64,000 nucleotides of DNA, taken from assembly GCF_039621855.1 (NCBI RefSeq), contig NZ_CP155071.1:4464001-4528000 (forward strand), written 5' to 3'. The DNA is from Erwinia sp. HDF1-3R (lineage in GTDB: Bacteria; Pseudomonadota; Gammaproteobacteria; Enterobacterales; Enterobacteriaceae). Below, in pieces: positions 21,735-28,573 of the stretch. Every line of letters begins with the position of its first letter. The stretch's first letter is position 1. The position numbers and the translations under genes were made by a program. The notes beneath the pieces are model-generated. The model saw only the letters and a program-made list of their open reading frames with translations, did not search any database and had not been told where the DNA came from.

Positions 21735-22015
21735 GTTGTACCTGCTTCAGGGGCTTTACTGGCATCTGCTCGCCGGCAGCGATTCGCGCCTGTGACGCAA
21801 CGATAAGGTCGCGGAGGGCGCAACGCGCGGGCGGTAAGCAATCTGACTGCGACAGTCGCGCCTGACCTGTTAGAGTAAATGGATAAGGGATCGATCTGAC
21901 GTTTACCTTACAAAATGCTGGAAAAGTGGCAAGTGAATTAAATCGATTGCAGGCAAATTTTTAGCAATGCTGCTTATATCCTGCGGCAAACTGCGCAAAT
22001 ACGAGAACAACAACG

Positions 22016-22609
22016 ATGACTGAAATGATCTCGGCAACAATATTATTGCTGCTTATTATGGATCCGCTGGGCAATTTGCCGATTTTTATGTCGGTTTTAA
22101 AACATCTGGAGCCGAAACGTCGACGGGTGGTGCTGATCCGCGAAATGCTGATTGCGCTGGTGATCATGCTGCTGTTTTTATTCGCCGGCGAGAAAATTCT
22201 CGTCTTTCTGAATCTGCGTACCGAGACCGTGTCGATTTCCGGGGGAATTATTCTGTTCCTGATCGCTATCAAAATGATTTTCCCTTCGCCGGAGAGTAGC
22301 AGTACCGGACTGCCTGCGGGAGAAGAGCCTTTTCTGGTACCGCTGGCGATCCCCCTGGTTGCCGGCCCTTCCCTGCTGGCTACGCTGATGCTGCTTTCAC
22401 ATCAGTACCCCGACCGGATGAGCTATCTTGTGGGCGCGCTGCTGTTTGCCTGGGGGACCACGGTAGTGATTCTGCTGCTGTCGGGGCTATTTTTACGCCT
22501 GCTGGGCGAGAAGGGCGTTAATGCACTGGAGAGGTTGATGGGACTGATCCTGATTATGCTGGCGACCCAGATGTTTTTGGATGGGATCCGCGCCTATCTG
22601 AAGATTTAA
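22016..22609 (+). CDS. yhgN: MarC-family inner membrane protein YhgN
   Basis: Integral membrane protein of 197 residues with about six predicted helices, MarC/UPF0056 family; E. coli YhgN has the same length. The segment IMDPLGNLPIFMSVLKH near residue 14 is the family signature. No transport substrate has been established for the family, and an early proposed link of MarC to antibiotic resistance has not held up. It is divergent from asd across 281 bases and is followed directly by the repeat-rich spacer. Confidence 0.92.
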   Translation: MTEMISATILLLLIMDPLGNLPIFMSVLKHLEPKRRRVVLIREMLIALVIMLLFLFAGEKILVFLNLRTETVSISGGIILFLIAIKMIFPSPESSSTGLPAGEEPFLVPLAIPLVAGPSLLATLMLLSHQYPDRMSYLVGALLFAWGTTVVILLLSGLFLRLLGEKGVNALERLMGLILIMLATQMFLDGIRAYLKI

Positions 22610-22646
22610 CGCGTTTTGCCGCGTTAGCGGTGAGGCTGGGGGCGGA

Positions 22647-22931
22647 CCCGGTTCTGCAAAGTTCGGGGGTGTCGCCTACGGGTGGGGCCCGGTGCTGCGA
22701 AGTTCGGGGGTGTCGCCTACGGGTGGTCCCGGTGCTGCGAAGTTCGGGGGTGTCGCCTACGGGTGGGGCCCGGTGCTGCGAAGTTCGGGGGTGTCGCCTA
22801 CGGGTGGGGCCCGGTGCTGCGAAGTTCGGGGGTGTCGCCTACGGGTGGGGCCCGGTGCTGCAAAGTTCGGAGGTGTCGCCTACGGGTGGTCCCGGTGCTG
22901 CGAAGTTCGGGGGTGTCGCCTACGGGTGGGG
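22647..22931. repeat. 41 bp minisatellite, seven copies
   Basis: Seven head-to-tail units, each beginning CCCGGT(G/T)CTGC and containing GTGTCGCCTACGGGTGG. Unit lengths are 41, 40, 41, 41, 41, 40 and 41 bases; three inner units are identical, and units 2 and 6 end GGTGGT instead of GGTGGGG. Because 41 is not a multiple of three, the reading frame rotates and all three forward frames stay open. Confidence 0.95.
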
Positions 22932-23050
22932 CCCGGTGCCTGGCGGTCCTCGCGCCGCGCGTGGCGCGGTCCCTTCGCTCCGCTCGTCGACCTTTCGGAC
23001 CGGGTATGACGGGACATCCCTGTCCCGGCATGCCCTTGTGCCAGCATCCC

Positions 23051-23152
23051 TGCTGGCCCATCCGGGTCTTCCTCCCTTCACTCAGCGCTGCGGAATGCCT
23101 GTCACCGGGCCCCACCCGCCTGCTCCTTTTGCATTGTGCTGACTGCGGGTAA
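23051..23152. repeat. 102 bp dispersed repeat, copy A
   Basis: A segment running from TGCTGGCCCATCCGGGTC to GACTGCGGGTAA recurs in direct orientation at 23253-23354 with about 12 mismatches in 102 by manual alignment. Its central CAGCGCTGCGG also appears inverted inside the neighbouring 204 bp element. Confidence 0.85.
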
Positions 23153-23252
23153 CAACGGTTCCGGGGTTTCAGGAAACTCTTTATCCGGTTTTATTGCGGA
23201 AAAAAACCTGCAAATAAGAAAACCTTTTCGCTAAAGAGTCGCTACCGTCGCC

Positions 23253-23354
23253 TGCTGGCCCATCCGGGTCTTCCTCCCTGCCCTCAGCGCTGCAGATTGC
23301 CAGTCACCCGTACCCGCCCGCCTGCTCCTTTAACATTGTGCTGGCTGCGGGTAA
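23253..23354. repeat. 102 bp dispersed repeat, copy B
   Basis: Second copy of the segment at 23051-23152, same length and orientation, 202 bases downstream. It ends just before the left inverted repeat of the 204 bp element. Confidence 0.85.
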
Positions 23355-23375
23355 AAGCAACTCAAAAGCCTGAGA

Positions 23376-23579
23376 GGTGGACAATCCCTGCGGTTGACGG
23401 GCAATCCGCAGCGCTGCGGCGAAGACGGAGGGCCAGGCGAGGGCAGCAGGGATGCTGCTCTCAGGGAGCGGCGGGCAGGACGCCCGCTCGCGACCGGGCC
23501 GTCCGGCCGGGAGTCGGAGCCAAAGGCACCAGGCAAAGCCTGGCGCGAGGACGCCCGGCAAACGCTGGGATTGTCCACC
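23376..23579. mobile_element. MITE-like element with 13 bp terminal inverted repeats
   Basis: GGTGGACAATCCC at 23376-23388 is the exact inverse of GGGATTGTCCACC at 23567-23579, bounding about 204 bases without a credible gene. The interior holds a perfect palindrome CCGCAGCGCTGCGG and an inverted relative of the adjacent 102 bp repeat. A decayed copy of the right end (AACGCTGAGATTATTCACCG) lies at about 23618-23637. No transposase or clear target duplication is seen, so a non-autonomous element is an inference. Confidence 0.6.
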
Positions 23580-23684
23580 GGCATCGCGAATAGTGCAGCT
23601 TGTATGACTGGCCTGCGAACGCTGAGATTATTCACCGTAACAGCAGATATCATCCCAACGCCCCTGTTAATACCCTCTCAAACG

Positions 23685-25025
23685 TCAGGAAAGTATCTCA
23701 AACGCAATCATACCGACCACTGCACCAACGGTGCCGAGAATGGTTTCCATCAGCGTCCAGGTCTTCAGCGTTTGCGCTTCCGTGGCGCCGGTAAAACGGC
23801 CAAAAAGCCAGAAGCCGGCATCATTAACGTGACTCACCACAATTGAACCACCGGCAATGCAAATAGACAGGGCGGCCATCTGCGCGCCGGAATAATGCAA
23901 CGGCTCAATCACCGGCATAATCAAACCGACGGCGGTCAGACAGGCAACGGTTGCTGAGCCCTGAATAATCCTCACCGCGGCAGCAAGAATAAAGCAGGCC
24001 AGCGCCACCGGCAGACCCGCGCCGGTCAGGGCATTCCCCAACGCCGGGCCGACGCCAGAATCCACCAGCACCTGCTTAAACACGCCACCGGCCCCAATCA
24101 CCAGCAGAATAATTCCCGCAGGCTGAAGCGCACTGCCGCAGATCTGCATCACCCGCTCTTTATCCATTCCCTGACGGTAAGCCAGGCCGTAGATAGCGAC
24201 CAGACAGGCCAGCAGGATGGCAATAAAGGGATGCCCGATAAACTCCAGCCACTCATACAGCGTACTGCCCTGCTCGGTAAAGCGCGCCCCGATGGTTTTC
24301 AGTCCGACGAGGATCAGTGGAAACAGGATCAGCGAGAGACTAAAGCCAAAAGAGGGCAACTTGCTTTCTTCAAATTCAGGATGGCTGGTCTCTGCCGGGA
24401 GCGAAAAGGTGACGCGGCGGCTGATAAAGTTACCGAATAGCGGCCCGGCAATTAACATGCTCGGGATCGCCGCACACAGGCCCAGCAGAATCATCCAGCC
24501 GAAGTCCGCATGCATCTGCGACGCCAGCAGCATGGGTGCCGGCCCCGGTAGCAGAAAGGCAGCAGACGCGGCCACCCCGGCAAACAGAGGGATAACCAGC
24601 TTGACCAGATTATCCTGAGTACGACGCGCGACCGCAAAGGCGATGCTTATCAACAGGACGACAGCCACTTCAAAAAACAGCGGCAGCGCGCAGATCAGTC
24701 CGGCGATCCCCATAGCGTAATGCGCACGGCTTTCGCCGAAGGTTTTCAGCATCTTAATCGCTATCTGATCGACCGCGCCGGTTTCATGCAGAATTTTACC
24801 GAACATCGCGCCAAGCGCGACCACAATCGCCAGAAAGCCCAGCGTGCCGCCCATGCCTTTTTGCATGGTGTCGGCAATTTTATCCAGCGGCATACCGGAG
24901 AACAGACCGGCACCCACCGAAACTAACATCAGCGCCACAAAGGCGTGCATCCGCGCTTTCATGACCAGAAACAGCAGCAGCAATACGGAACCTGCCGCGG
25001 TTAATACCAGCGTTGCAGTAGCCAT
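23685..25025 (-). CDS. gntU: low-affinity gluconate permease GntU
   Basis: GntP-family proton symporter of 446 residues, exactly the length of E. coli GntU, with about 12 or more membrane segments. Family segments such as GGTLGFLAIVVALGAMFGKILHETGA, LPLFFEVAVVLLISI and the carboxy-terminal SIVVSHVNDAGFWLFGRFTGATEAQTLKTW are intact. It starts six bases after gntK ends, so the two are cotranscribed from the GntR-controlled promoter upstream of gntK; import and phosphorylation of gluconate are thus made together. Confidence 0.96.
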   Translation of the reverse strand: MATATLVLTAAGSVLLLLFLVMKARMHAFVALMLVSVGAGLFSGMPLDKIADTMQKGMGGTLGFLAIVVALGAMFGKILHETGAVDQIAIKMLKTFGESRAHYAMGIAGLICALPLFFEVAVVLLISIAFAVARRTQDNLVKLVIPLFAGVAASAAFLLPGPAPMLLASQMHADFGWMILLGLCAAIPSMLIAGPLFGNFISRRVTFSLPAETSHPEFEESKLPSFGFSLSLILFPLILVGLKTIGARFTEQGSTLYEWLEFIGHPFIAILLACLVAIYGLAYRQGMDKERVMQICGSALQPAGIILLVIGAGGVFKQVLVDSGVGPALGNALTGAGLPVALACFILAAAVRIIQGSATVACLTAVGLIMPVIEPLHYSGAQMAALSICIAGGSIVVSHVNDAGFWLFGRFTGATEAQTLKTWTLMETILGTVGAVVGMIAFEILS

Positions 25026-25031
25026 GGCAGC

Positions 25032-25571
25032 CTATTGAGTCTTATTGATTGCGCCGTTGATGGTGGTAATGGTGTTCGCCACAACCTCATCCAGCGTCTG
25101 ATTAATGTCTACAACCAGCACGTCGTGCTCGTCGCCTGCGGGCTCTTCCAGCGTGGCAAACTGCGTCACCAGCATCTGTGGCTTAAAGAAATGACCTTTA
25201 CGCGCACGCAGGCGCGATTCGATGGTGTCGAAGTCTCCACGCAGATAAACAAATGAAAGGTTTTCATTACCCTTACGCAGAATGTCCCGGTAGCTCTTTT
25301 TCAGCGCAGAACAGACGATCAGTGAGACAGCATTGGTGCGCTGCATCGCGAATGCCGCATCGTTAATTGCCGTCAGCCAGGGTTTACGATCGTCATCGTT
25401 CAGCGGATGTCCTTCAGACATTTTCTCAATGTTCGCGCGAGGATGAAGGAAATCACCGTCGAGGAAAGCCGCTTTCAGCAGGTACGCCACGGCATTGGCA
25501 ACGGCTGATTTGCCGCTTCCGGATACGCCCATCAGCACAAAAACGTGATTGGACGAAGGGGATGTTTTCAT
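25032..25571 (-). CDS. gntK: thermoresistant gluconokinase GntK
   Basis: Gluconate kinase of 179 residues (E. coli 175), giving 6-phosphogluconate for the Entner-Doudoroff and pentose phosphate routes. The P-loop GVSGSGKS is at residues 15-22, and LDGDFLHPRANIEKMSEGHPLNDDDRKPWL forms the substrate region. It is the first gene of gntKU; a GntR operator lies 66 bases before its start. Confidence 0.97.
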   Translation of the reverse strand: MKTSPSSNHVFVLMGVSGSGKSAVANAVAYLLKAAFLDGDFLHPRANIEKMSEGHPLNDDDRKPWLTAINDAAFAMQRTNAVSLIVCSALKKSYRDILRKGNENLSFVYLRGDFDTIESRLRARKGHFFKPQMLVTQFATLEEPAGDEHDVLVVDINQTLDEVVANTITTINGAINKTQ

Positions 25572-25636
25572 GAGTGTTGCTCCGGCAGGTAATTCTCGTG
25601 ACCCGGCTGATTTAAGGTTCGCAATCAGGTTCAGGG

Positions 25637-25651
25637 TGTTATCGGTAACAT
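25637..25651. promoter_or_regulatory. GntR operator upstream of gntK
   Basis: TGTTATCGGTAACAT on the plus strand is the inverse of ATGTTACCGATAACA, which agrees with the known E. coli GntR operator (ATGTTACCGATAACAG). It contains the palindrome TGTTA-TCGG-TAACA and sits in the gntR-gntK gap. Confidence 0.88.
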
Positions 25652-25776
25652 TGTCTGGTGGCGCGCCTGCCAGGGCAACAGCTGTGGAGGAAAAAGCTGG
25701 TATCTGTGAAGTGGTTCAAACAATTGACAGTTTAGGAACAATTTCGCACAAAGGATCAAAGCAGCGGGTGAGCAGC

Positions 25777-25836
25777 TTAATGCTGCCCCTTCAGGCACAG
25801 GAATCAACAACGGGGGTTAAATGCTGCCCCCTTCGA
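25777..25836. repeat. direct repeat at the end of gntR
   Basis: TTAATGCTGCCCCTTC (starting 25777) and TTAAATGCTGCCCCCTTCG (starting 25817) form an imperfect direct repeat about 40 bases apart. The second copy is the last codons and stop of gntR, so the first looks like a duplicated gntR tail. No function is apparent. Confidence 0.6.
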
Positions 25837-26812
25837 AAAGGGTGAAGCCCACATTTATCGGCTCCGCCTCGGCATGGTCACCGCGGATCCTCGCCAGCAG
25901 CAGCGCAGCCGACGCCTTTCCCATCTGCTCACGAGGGGTCATGACTGTCGCGAGCTGCGGGGTGACTACCTGGGTAATATCGTGTCCGTGAAAGCCCGCA
26001 ATCGCCATATCCTGCGGTACGCGTAATCCCTGCCGCTGGCATTCAAACATCGCGCCGACTGCCAGATCGTCATTGGTGCAGAACAGGCTGTCGGCATCGG
26101 GATAGCGTGTCTGAGCCTCTTTTAACAGCAGGCCGCCCATTGAGAACGATGACGCCTCTTCCATCATCACGCTGCGTGGGGTCAGTCCAGCTTCCCGCAT
26201 CGCCAGCTCGTAGCCCTGATGCTTAAGCAGGGTACGCTCATCCAGCCGGGCGCCCAGATAGACCGTATTGCGGTGTCCCTTACGCAGAATGGCCCGCGTC
26301 ATCTGGCGCGCGGCCTCAACGTTGTCAAAACCGACTGCCATATCCACGCAGGGAGAGATGCAGTCCATCATCTCCAGCACCGGTATGCCTGCCGTTTCGA
26401 TCATGCGCAGGCTCGCTGGGGTATGGGTGCGTTCACTCAGAATCAGCCCGTCAATATTCCAGCCCAGCAGCGAGCGGATTTGCAGCTCTTCCTTTTCAGG
26501 ACTGTAACCGAAATGGCCCAGCATGGTCTGATAACCCGCCGCATCGGTCACCGCTTCAATACCGCGCAGTACATCGGCAAATACCTGGTTAGTCAGCGAG
26601 GGCAGCAGTACGCCAATCGCCCTGCTGGTGGCGTTTGAAAGAATGTCCGGCGCCCGGTTGGGAATGTAGTCCAGCTCATCCAGCGCTTCAGCAATGCGGA
26701 TTTGAAGGGCGGCAGAAACCCGCTCAGGGTTGCGCAGATAGCGGCTCACAGTCATTTTGGTGATGCCCACGCGATCGGCAACATCCTGTAGCACCGGTCT
26801 TTTTTTCTTCAT
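25817..26812 (-). CDS. gntR: gluconate utilisation repressor GntR
   Basis: LacI-family repressor of 331 residues, the E. coli length. The helix-turn-helix is in LQDVADRVGITKMTVSRYLRNPERVS (residues 8-33) and the periplasmic-binding-protein-like effector domain follows, with GVLLPSLTNQVFADVLRGIE and CTNDDLAVGAMFECQR. Gluconate relieves repression. The terminal FTLFEGGSI mirrors E. coli FTLSPGGSI. It lies upstream of gntKU with its own start and a 245-base gap, as in E. coli. Confidence 0.96.
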   Translation of the reverse strand: MKKKRPVLQDVADRVGITKMTVSRYLRNPERVSAALQIRIAEALDELDYIPNRAPDILSNATSRAIGVLLPSLTNQVFADVLRGIEAVTDAAGYQTMLGHFGYSPEKEELQIRSLLGWNIDGLILSERTHTPASLRMIETAGIPVLEMMDCISPCVDMAVGFDNVEAARQMTRAILRKGHRNTVYLGARLDERTLLKHQGYELAMREAGLTPRSVMMEEASSFSMGGLLLKEAQTRYPDADSLFCTNDDLAVGAMFECQRQGLRVPQDMAIAGFHGHDITQVVTPQLATVMTPREQMGKASAALLLARIRGDHAEAEPINVGFTLFEGGSI

Positions 26813-26908
26813 GGTTATATCAGGTCATGGAGGGAGATAGGGTGAGTGTAACAAAACTGAAGGGAAAACGGTGCAGGGCGCGGATAACCGCGCCCAAAGT
26901 GTGACGGA

Positions 26909-27604
26909 TCAGACAGGTGGGAGATCGAACAGCAGGATTTCAGCCTCGCTGGCGGCATTGATGCTCAGCAGTTCCTCATCCCAGATGGCAAACGCATCAC
27001 TGGTAGATGCCGCTGCGCCGTTAACGGTGACATCACCCCTGACCACCTGGATCCAGATGCGGCGACCCGCATCTACCGTAGCACTCCCCTGCTCGCCCGG
27101 TTTAAACGCCCAGCGAGAGAGCGTCATGTCCTGGAAAACCTTCAGCGAACCGTCGCGCGCATCCGGTGACAGCACCAGCTGACGCCCCTGAACATCATCG
27201 AACCGGCGCTGTGCGTATCGCGGTTCAATCCCGGTTTCCTGCGGGATGATCCAGATCTGATACAGGTGCAGCGGCACCTCTTCACTGGCGTTGTATTCAG
27301 AGTGACGCACGCCGGTACCGGCACTCATAATCTGGAACTCACCCGCCGGGATCTGCTCTTTATTGCCCATGCTGTCTTCGTGCTCAACGGTACCGGAGAG
27401 CACGTAGGTCAGGATCTCCATATCTTTGTGCGGATGGGTACCAAAGCCCTGACCTGCATCGATTACATCTTCGTTAATAACCCGCAGCGCCGAGAAGCCC
27501 ATAAAATCAGCGTCATAATAGTTAGCGAAGGAGAAAGTGTGATAGCTGTCCAGCCAGCCGTGATTAGCGTGGCCGCGCTCCTGTGCCTTACGTATATAGA
27601 TCAT
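26909..27604 (-). CDS. yhhW: pirin-like quercetin dioxygenase YhhW
   Basis: Bicupin of the pirin family, 231 residues as in E. coli YhhW, which has quercetin 2,3-dioxygenase activity in vitro; the physiological substrate is unknown. The amino cupin carries the metal ligands in GTHPHKDMEILTYVL (His, His), and in SGTVEHEDSMGNKEQIPAGEFQIMSAGTGVRHSE (His, Glu). The ATG at 27604 has GAGG seven bases upstream and is chosen over a TTG two codons before. In E. coli yhhX lies between yhhW and ryhB; it is missing here. Confidence 0.93.
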   Translation of the reverse strand: MIYIRKAQERGHANHGWLDSYHTFSFANYYDADFMGFSALRVINEDVIDAGQGFGTHPHKDMEILTYVLSGTVEHEDSMGNKEQIPAGEFQIMSAGTGVRHSEYNASEEVPLHLYQIWIIPQETGIEPRYAQRRFDDVQGRQLVLSPDARDGSLKVFQDMTLSRWAFKPGEQGSATVDAGRRIWIQVVRGDVTVNGAAASTSDAFAIWDEELLSINAASEAEILLFDLPPV

Positions 27605-27746
27605 ATTCAATCCTCTTCAATGTTTTAATCCAGTCTGGACCGGTTATGAACAGGATGATAGCGGAGAAAATTGTCTTCTCTGTTCAAATAATTCGACAGA
27701 GAAAAGCGGCGCTTTTCAGACATTTTGACGTGGAGATATGACGGGC

Positions 27747-27773
27747 AAAAAAAAGCCAGCACCCGAGCTGGCT
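27747..27773 (-). terminator. RyhB Rho-independent terminator
   Basis: AGCCAGC (27754-27760) pairs with GCTGGCT (27767-27773) around ACCCGA; on the minus strand this is followed by a run of eight T (27754-27747), the Hfq-binding tail of the small RNA. Confidence 0.93.
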
Positions 27774-27845
27774 AAGTAATACCGGAAGCAATGTGAGCAA
27801 TGTCGTGCTTCTCCGACTGGTCCGTGAAGCCCATGTCGAAAACGC
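27747..27845 (-). ncRNA. ryhB: small regulatory RNA RyhB
   Basis: The minus strand carries the conserved RyhB core CACGACATTGCTCACATTGC (27807-27788), then TTCCGGTATTACTTAGCCAGC and a terminator stem AGCCAGC/GCTGGCT followed by eight T, matching E. coli RyhB base for base over most of its 3' half. The 5' third differs. RyhB pairs with mRNAs of iron-using proteins with Hfq and causes their decay under iron limitation. A Fur box overlaps the presumed -10 region (TATTAT) just upstream; the 5' end near 27845 is inferred. Position beside yhhY is as in E. coli. Confidence 0.94.
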
Positions 27846-27847
27846 AT

Positions 27848-27866
27848 GACAATAATAATCATTATC
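27848..27866. promoter_or_regulatory. Fur box of ryhB
   Basis: GACAATAATAATCATTATC matches 17 of 19 positions of the Fur consensus GATAATGATAATCATTATC. It overlaps the ryhB promoter on the minus strand, so iron-loaded Fur should silence RyhB. It also lies about 90 bases before yhhY on the other strand. Confidence 0.9.
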
Positions 27867-27953
27867 ATTCGCGTCTGTAAAGTTTTTTTCTTGATTTTAT
27901 TGTCAGTGCCCCTGATGTTTAAGGGGATTGCCCGTTTAAAAAAAGGAGATAAA

Positions 27954-28448
27954 ATGAGTGAGATTGTGATTCGCCATGCCCTGAGTGGCGATGCCGCCGC
28001 CCTGCATCGCATCCTGAGCCAGCCGGAAACCTATGCCGACACGCTGCAAATCCCTCACCCCTCACTCAAGCTGTGGCAGGAACGCGTGGAAAATACTCCT
28101 CCTGGCACGCAGCGGCTGGTGGCCTGTATTGATGGTCAGGTGGTGGGCGATCTCACCCTGGAGGTTTACCAGCGGGCGCGGCGTCGCCATTCCGCTACCT
28201 TTGGTCTGTGCGTGGATTTTCATCATCGCGGGAAGGGAGTTGCACGGGCATTAATGCAGGAGATGATTAATCTCTGCGATAACTGGCTGAGCGTCGATCG
28301 TATTGAGCTGACGGTGTTTGCGGATAACGCCCGTGCGATCGCGCTGTATCAGCATTTTGGTTTTGAAACCGAAGGGCTTGCACGACGCTTCGCCGTACGC
28401 AACGGTCAGCAGACCGATGCCCTCTATATGGCCCGCCTGAAGGAGTAA
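27954..28448 (+). CDS. yhhY: GNAT N-acetyltransferase YhhY
   Basis: GNAT acetyltransferase of 164 residues (E. coli YhhY, also called AaaT, 162). The acetyl-CoA-binding motif A is LCVDFHHRGKGVARALMQEMI (residues 83-103) and motif B ends LYQHFGFETEGLARRFAVRNG. The E. coli protein acetylates some free amino acids, including phenylalanine and methionine. AGGAG lies five bases before the ATG at 27954; the 36 upstream in-frame codons cross the Fur box and ryhB promoter and are not coding. Whether Fur affects this gene is unknown. Confidence 0.92.
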   Translation: MSEIVIRHALSGDAAALHRILSQPETYADTLQIPHPSLKLWQERVENTPPGTQRLVACIDGQVVGDLTLEVYQRARRRHSATFGLCVDFHHRGKGVARALMQEMINLCDNWLSVDRIELTVFADNARAIALYQHFGFETEGLARRFAVRNGQQTDALYMARLKE

Positions 28449-28457
28449 CTCCTTCGG

Positions 28458-28516
28458 GTCGCTTTTCTTTTGCCGGTGAGATAAAAGAAAAGCGACGGCA
28501 ATCCGGACGCCGTCGC
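28458..28516. terminator. overlapping hairpins between yhhY and ggt
   Basis: Two exclusive stems share GCGAC. Stem 1 pairs 28458-28471 with 28483-28496 (14 bp, AAAAGAAAAGCGAC). Stem 2 pairs GCGACGGC 28492-28499 with 28509-28516 (8 bp) and is followed on the minus strand by TTTTCTTTT, a good Rho-independent terminator for ggt. Confidence 0.75.
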
Positions 28517-28573
28517 TGTTGGTCAGACGTACCCGTTTGGCAGTAATGAGCACGTCATTCGGCAGGAGTAAGG

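Larger units (their letters stand above)
22610..23684. other. repeat-rich gene-free spacer between yhgN and gntU
   Basis: This 1,075-base region has no gene I can support. It contains, in order, a seven-copy 41 bp tandem repeat, a strongly GC-rich stretch, two direct copies of a 102 bp segment, and a roughly 204 bp element bounded by 13 bp inverted repeats, then a decayed partial copy of that element's end. Long open frames across it arise from GC-rich repeats lacking stops and change frame from unit to unit. Confidence 0.8.

Noticed and set aside
22647..22931. CRISPR array
   Set aside because: Units are contiguous and nearly identical throughout; there are no unique spacers and no cas genes.
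22630..23152. Long overlapping plus-strand frames of 100-170 codons over the 41 bp repeats
   Set aside because: They exist in all three frames because the GC-rich unit lacks stops; no ribosome site and no family resemblance.
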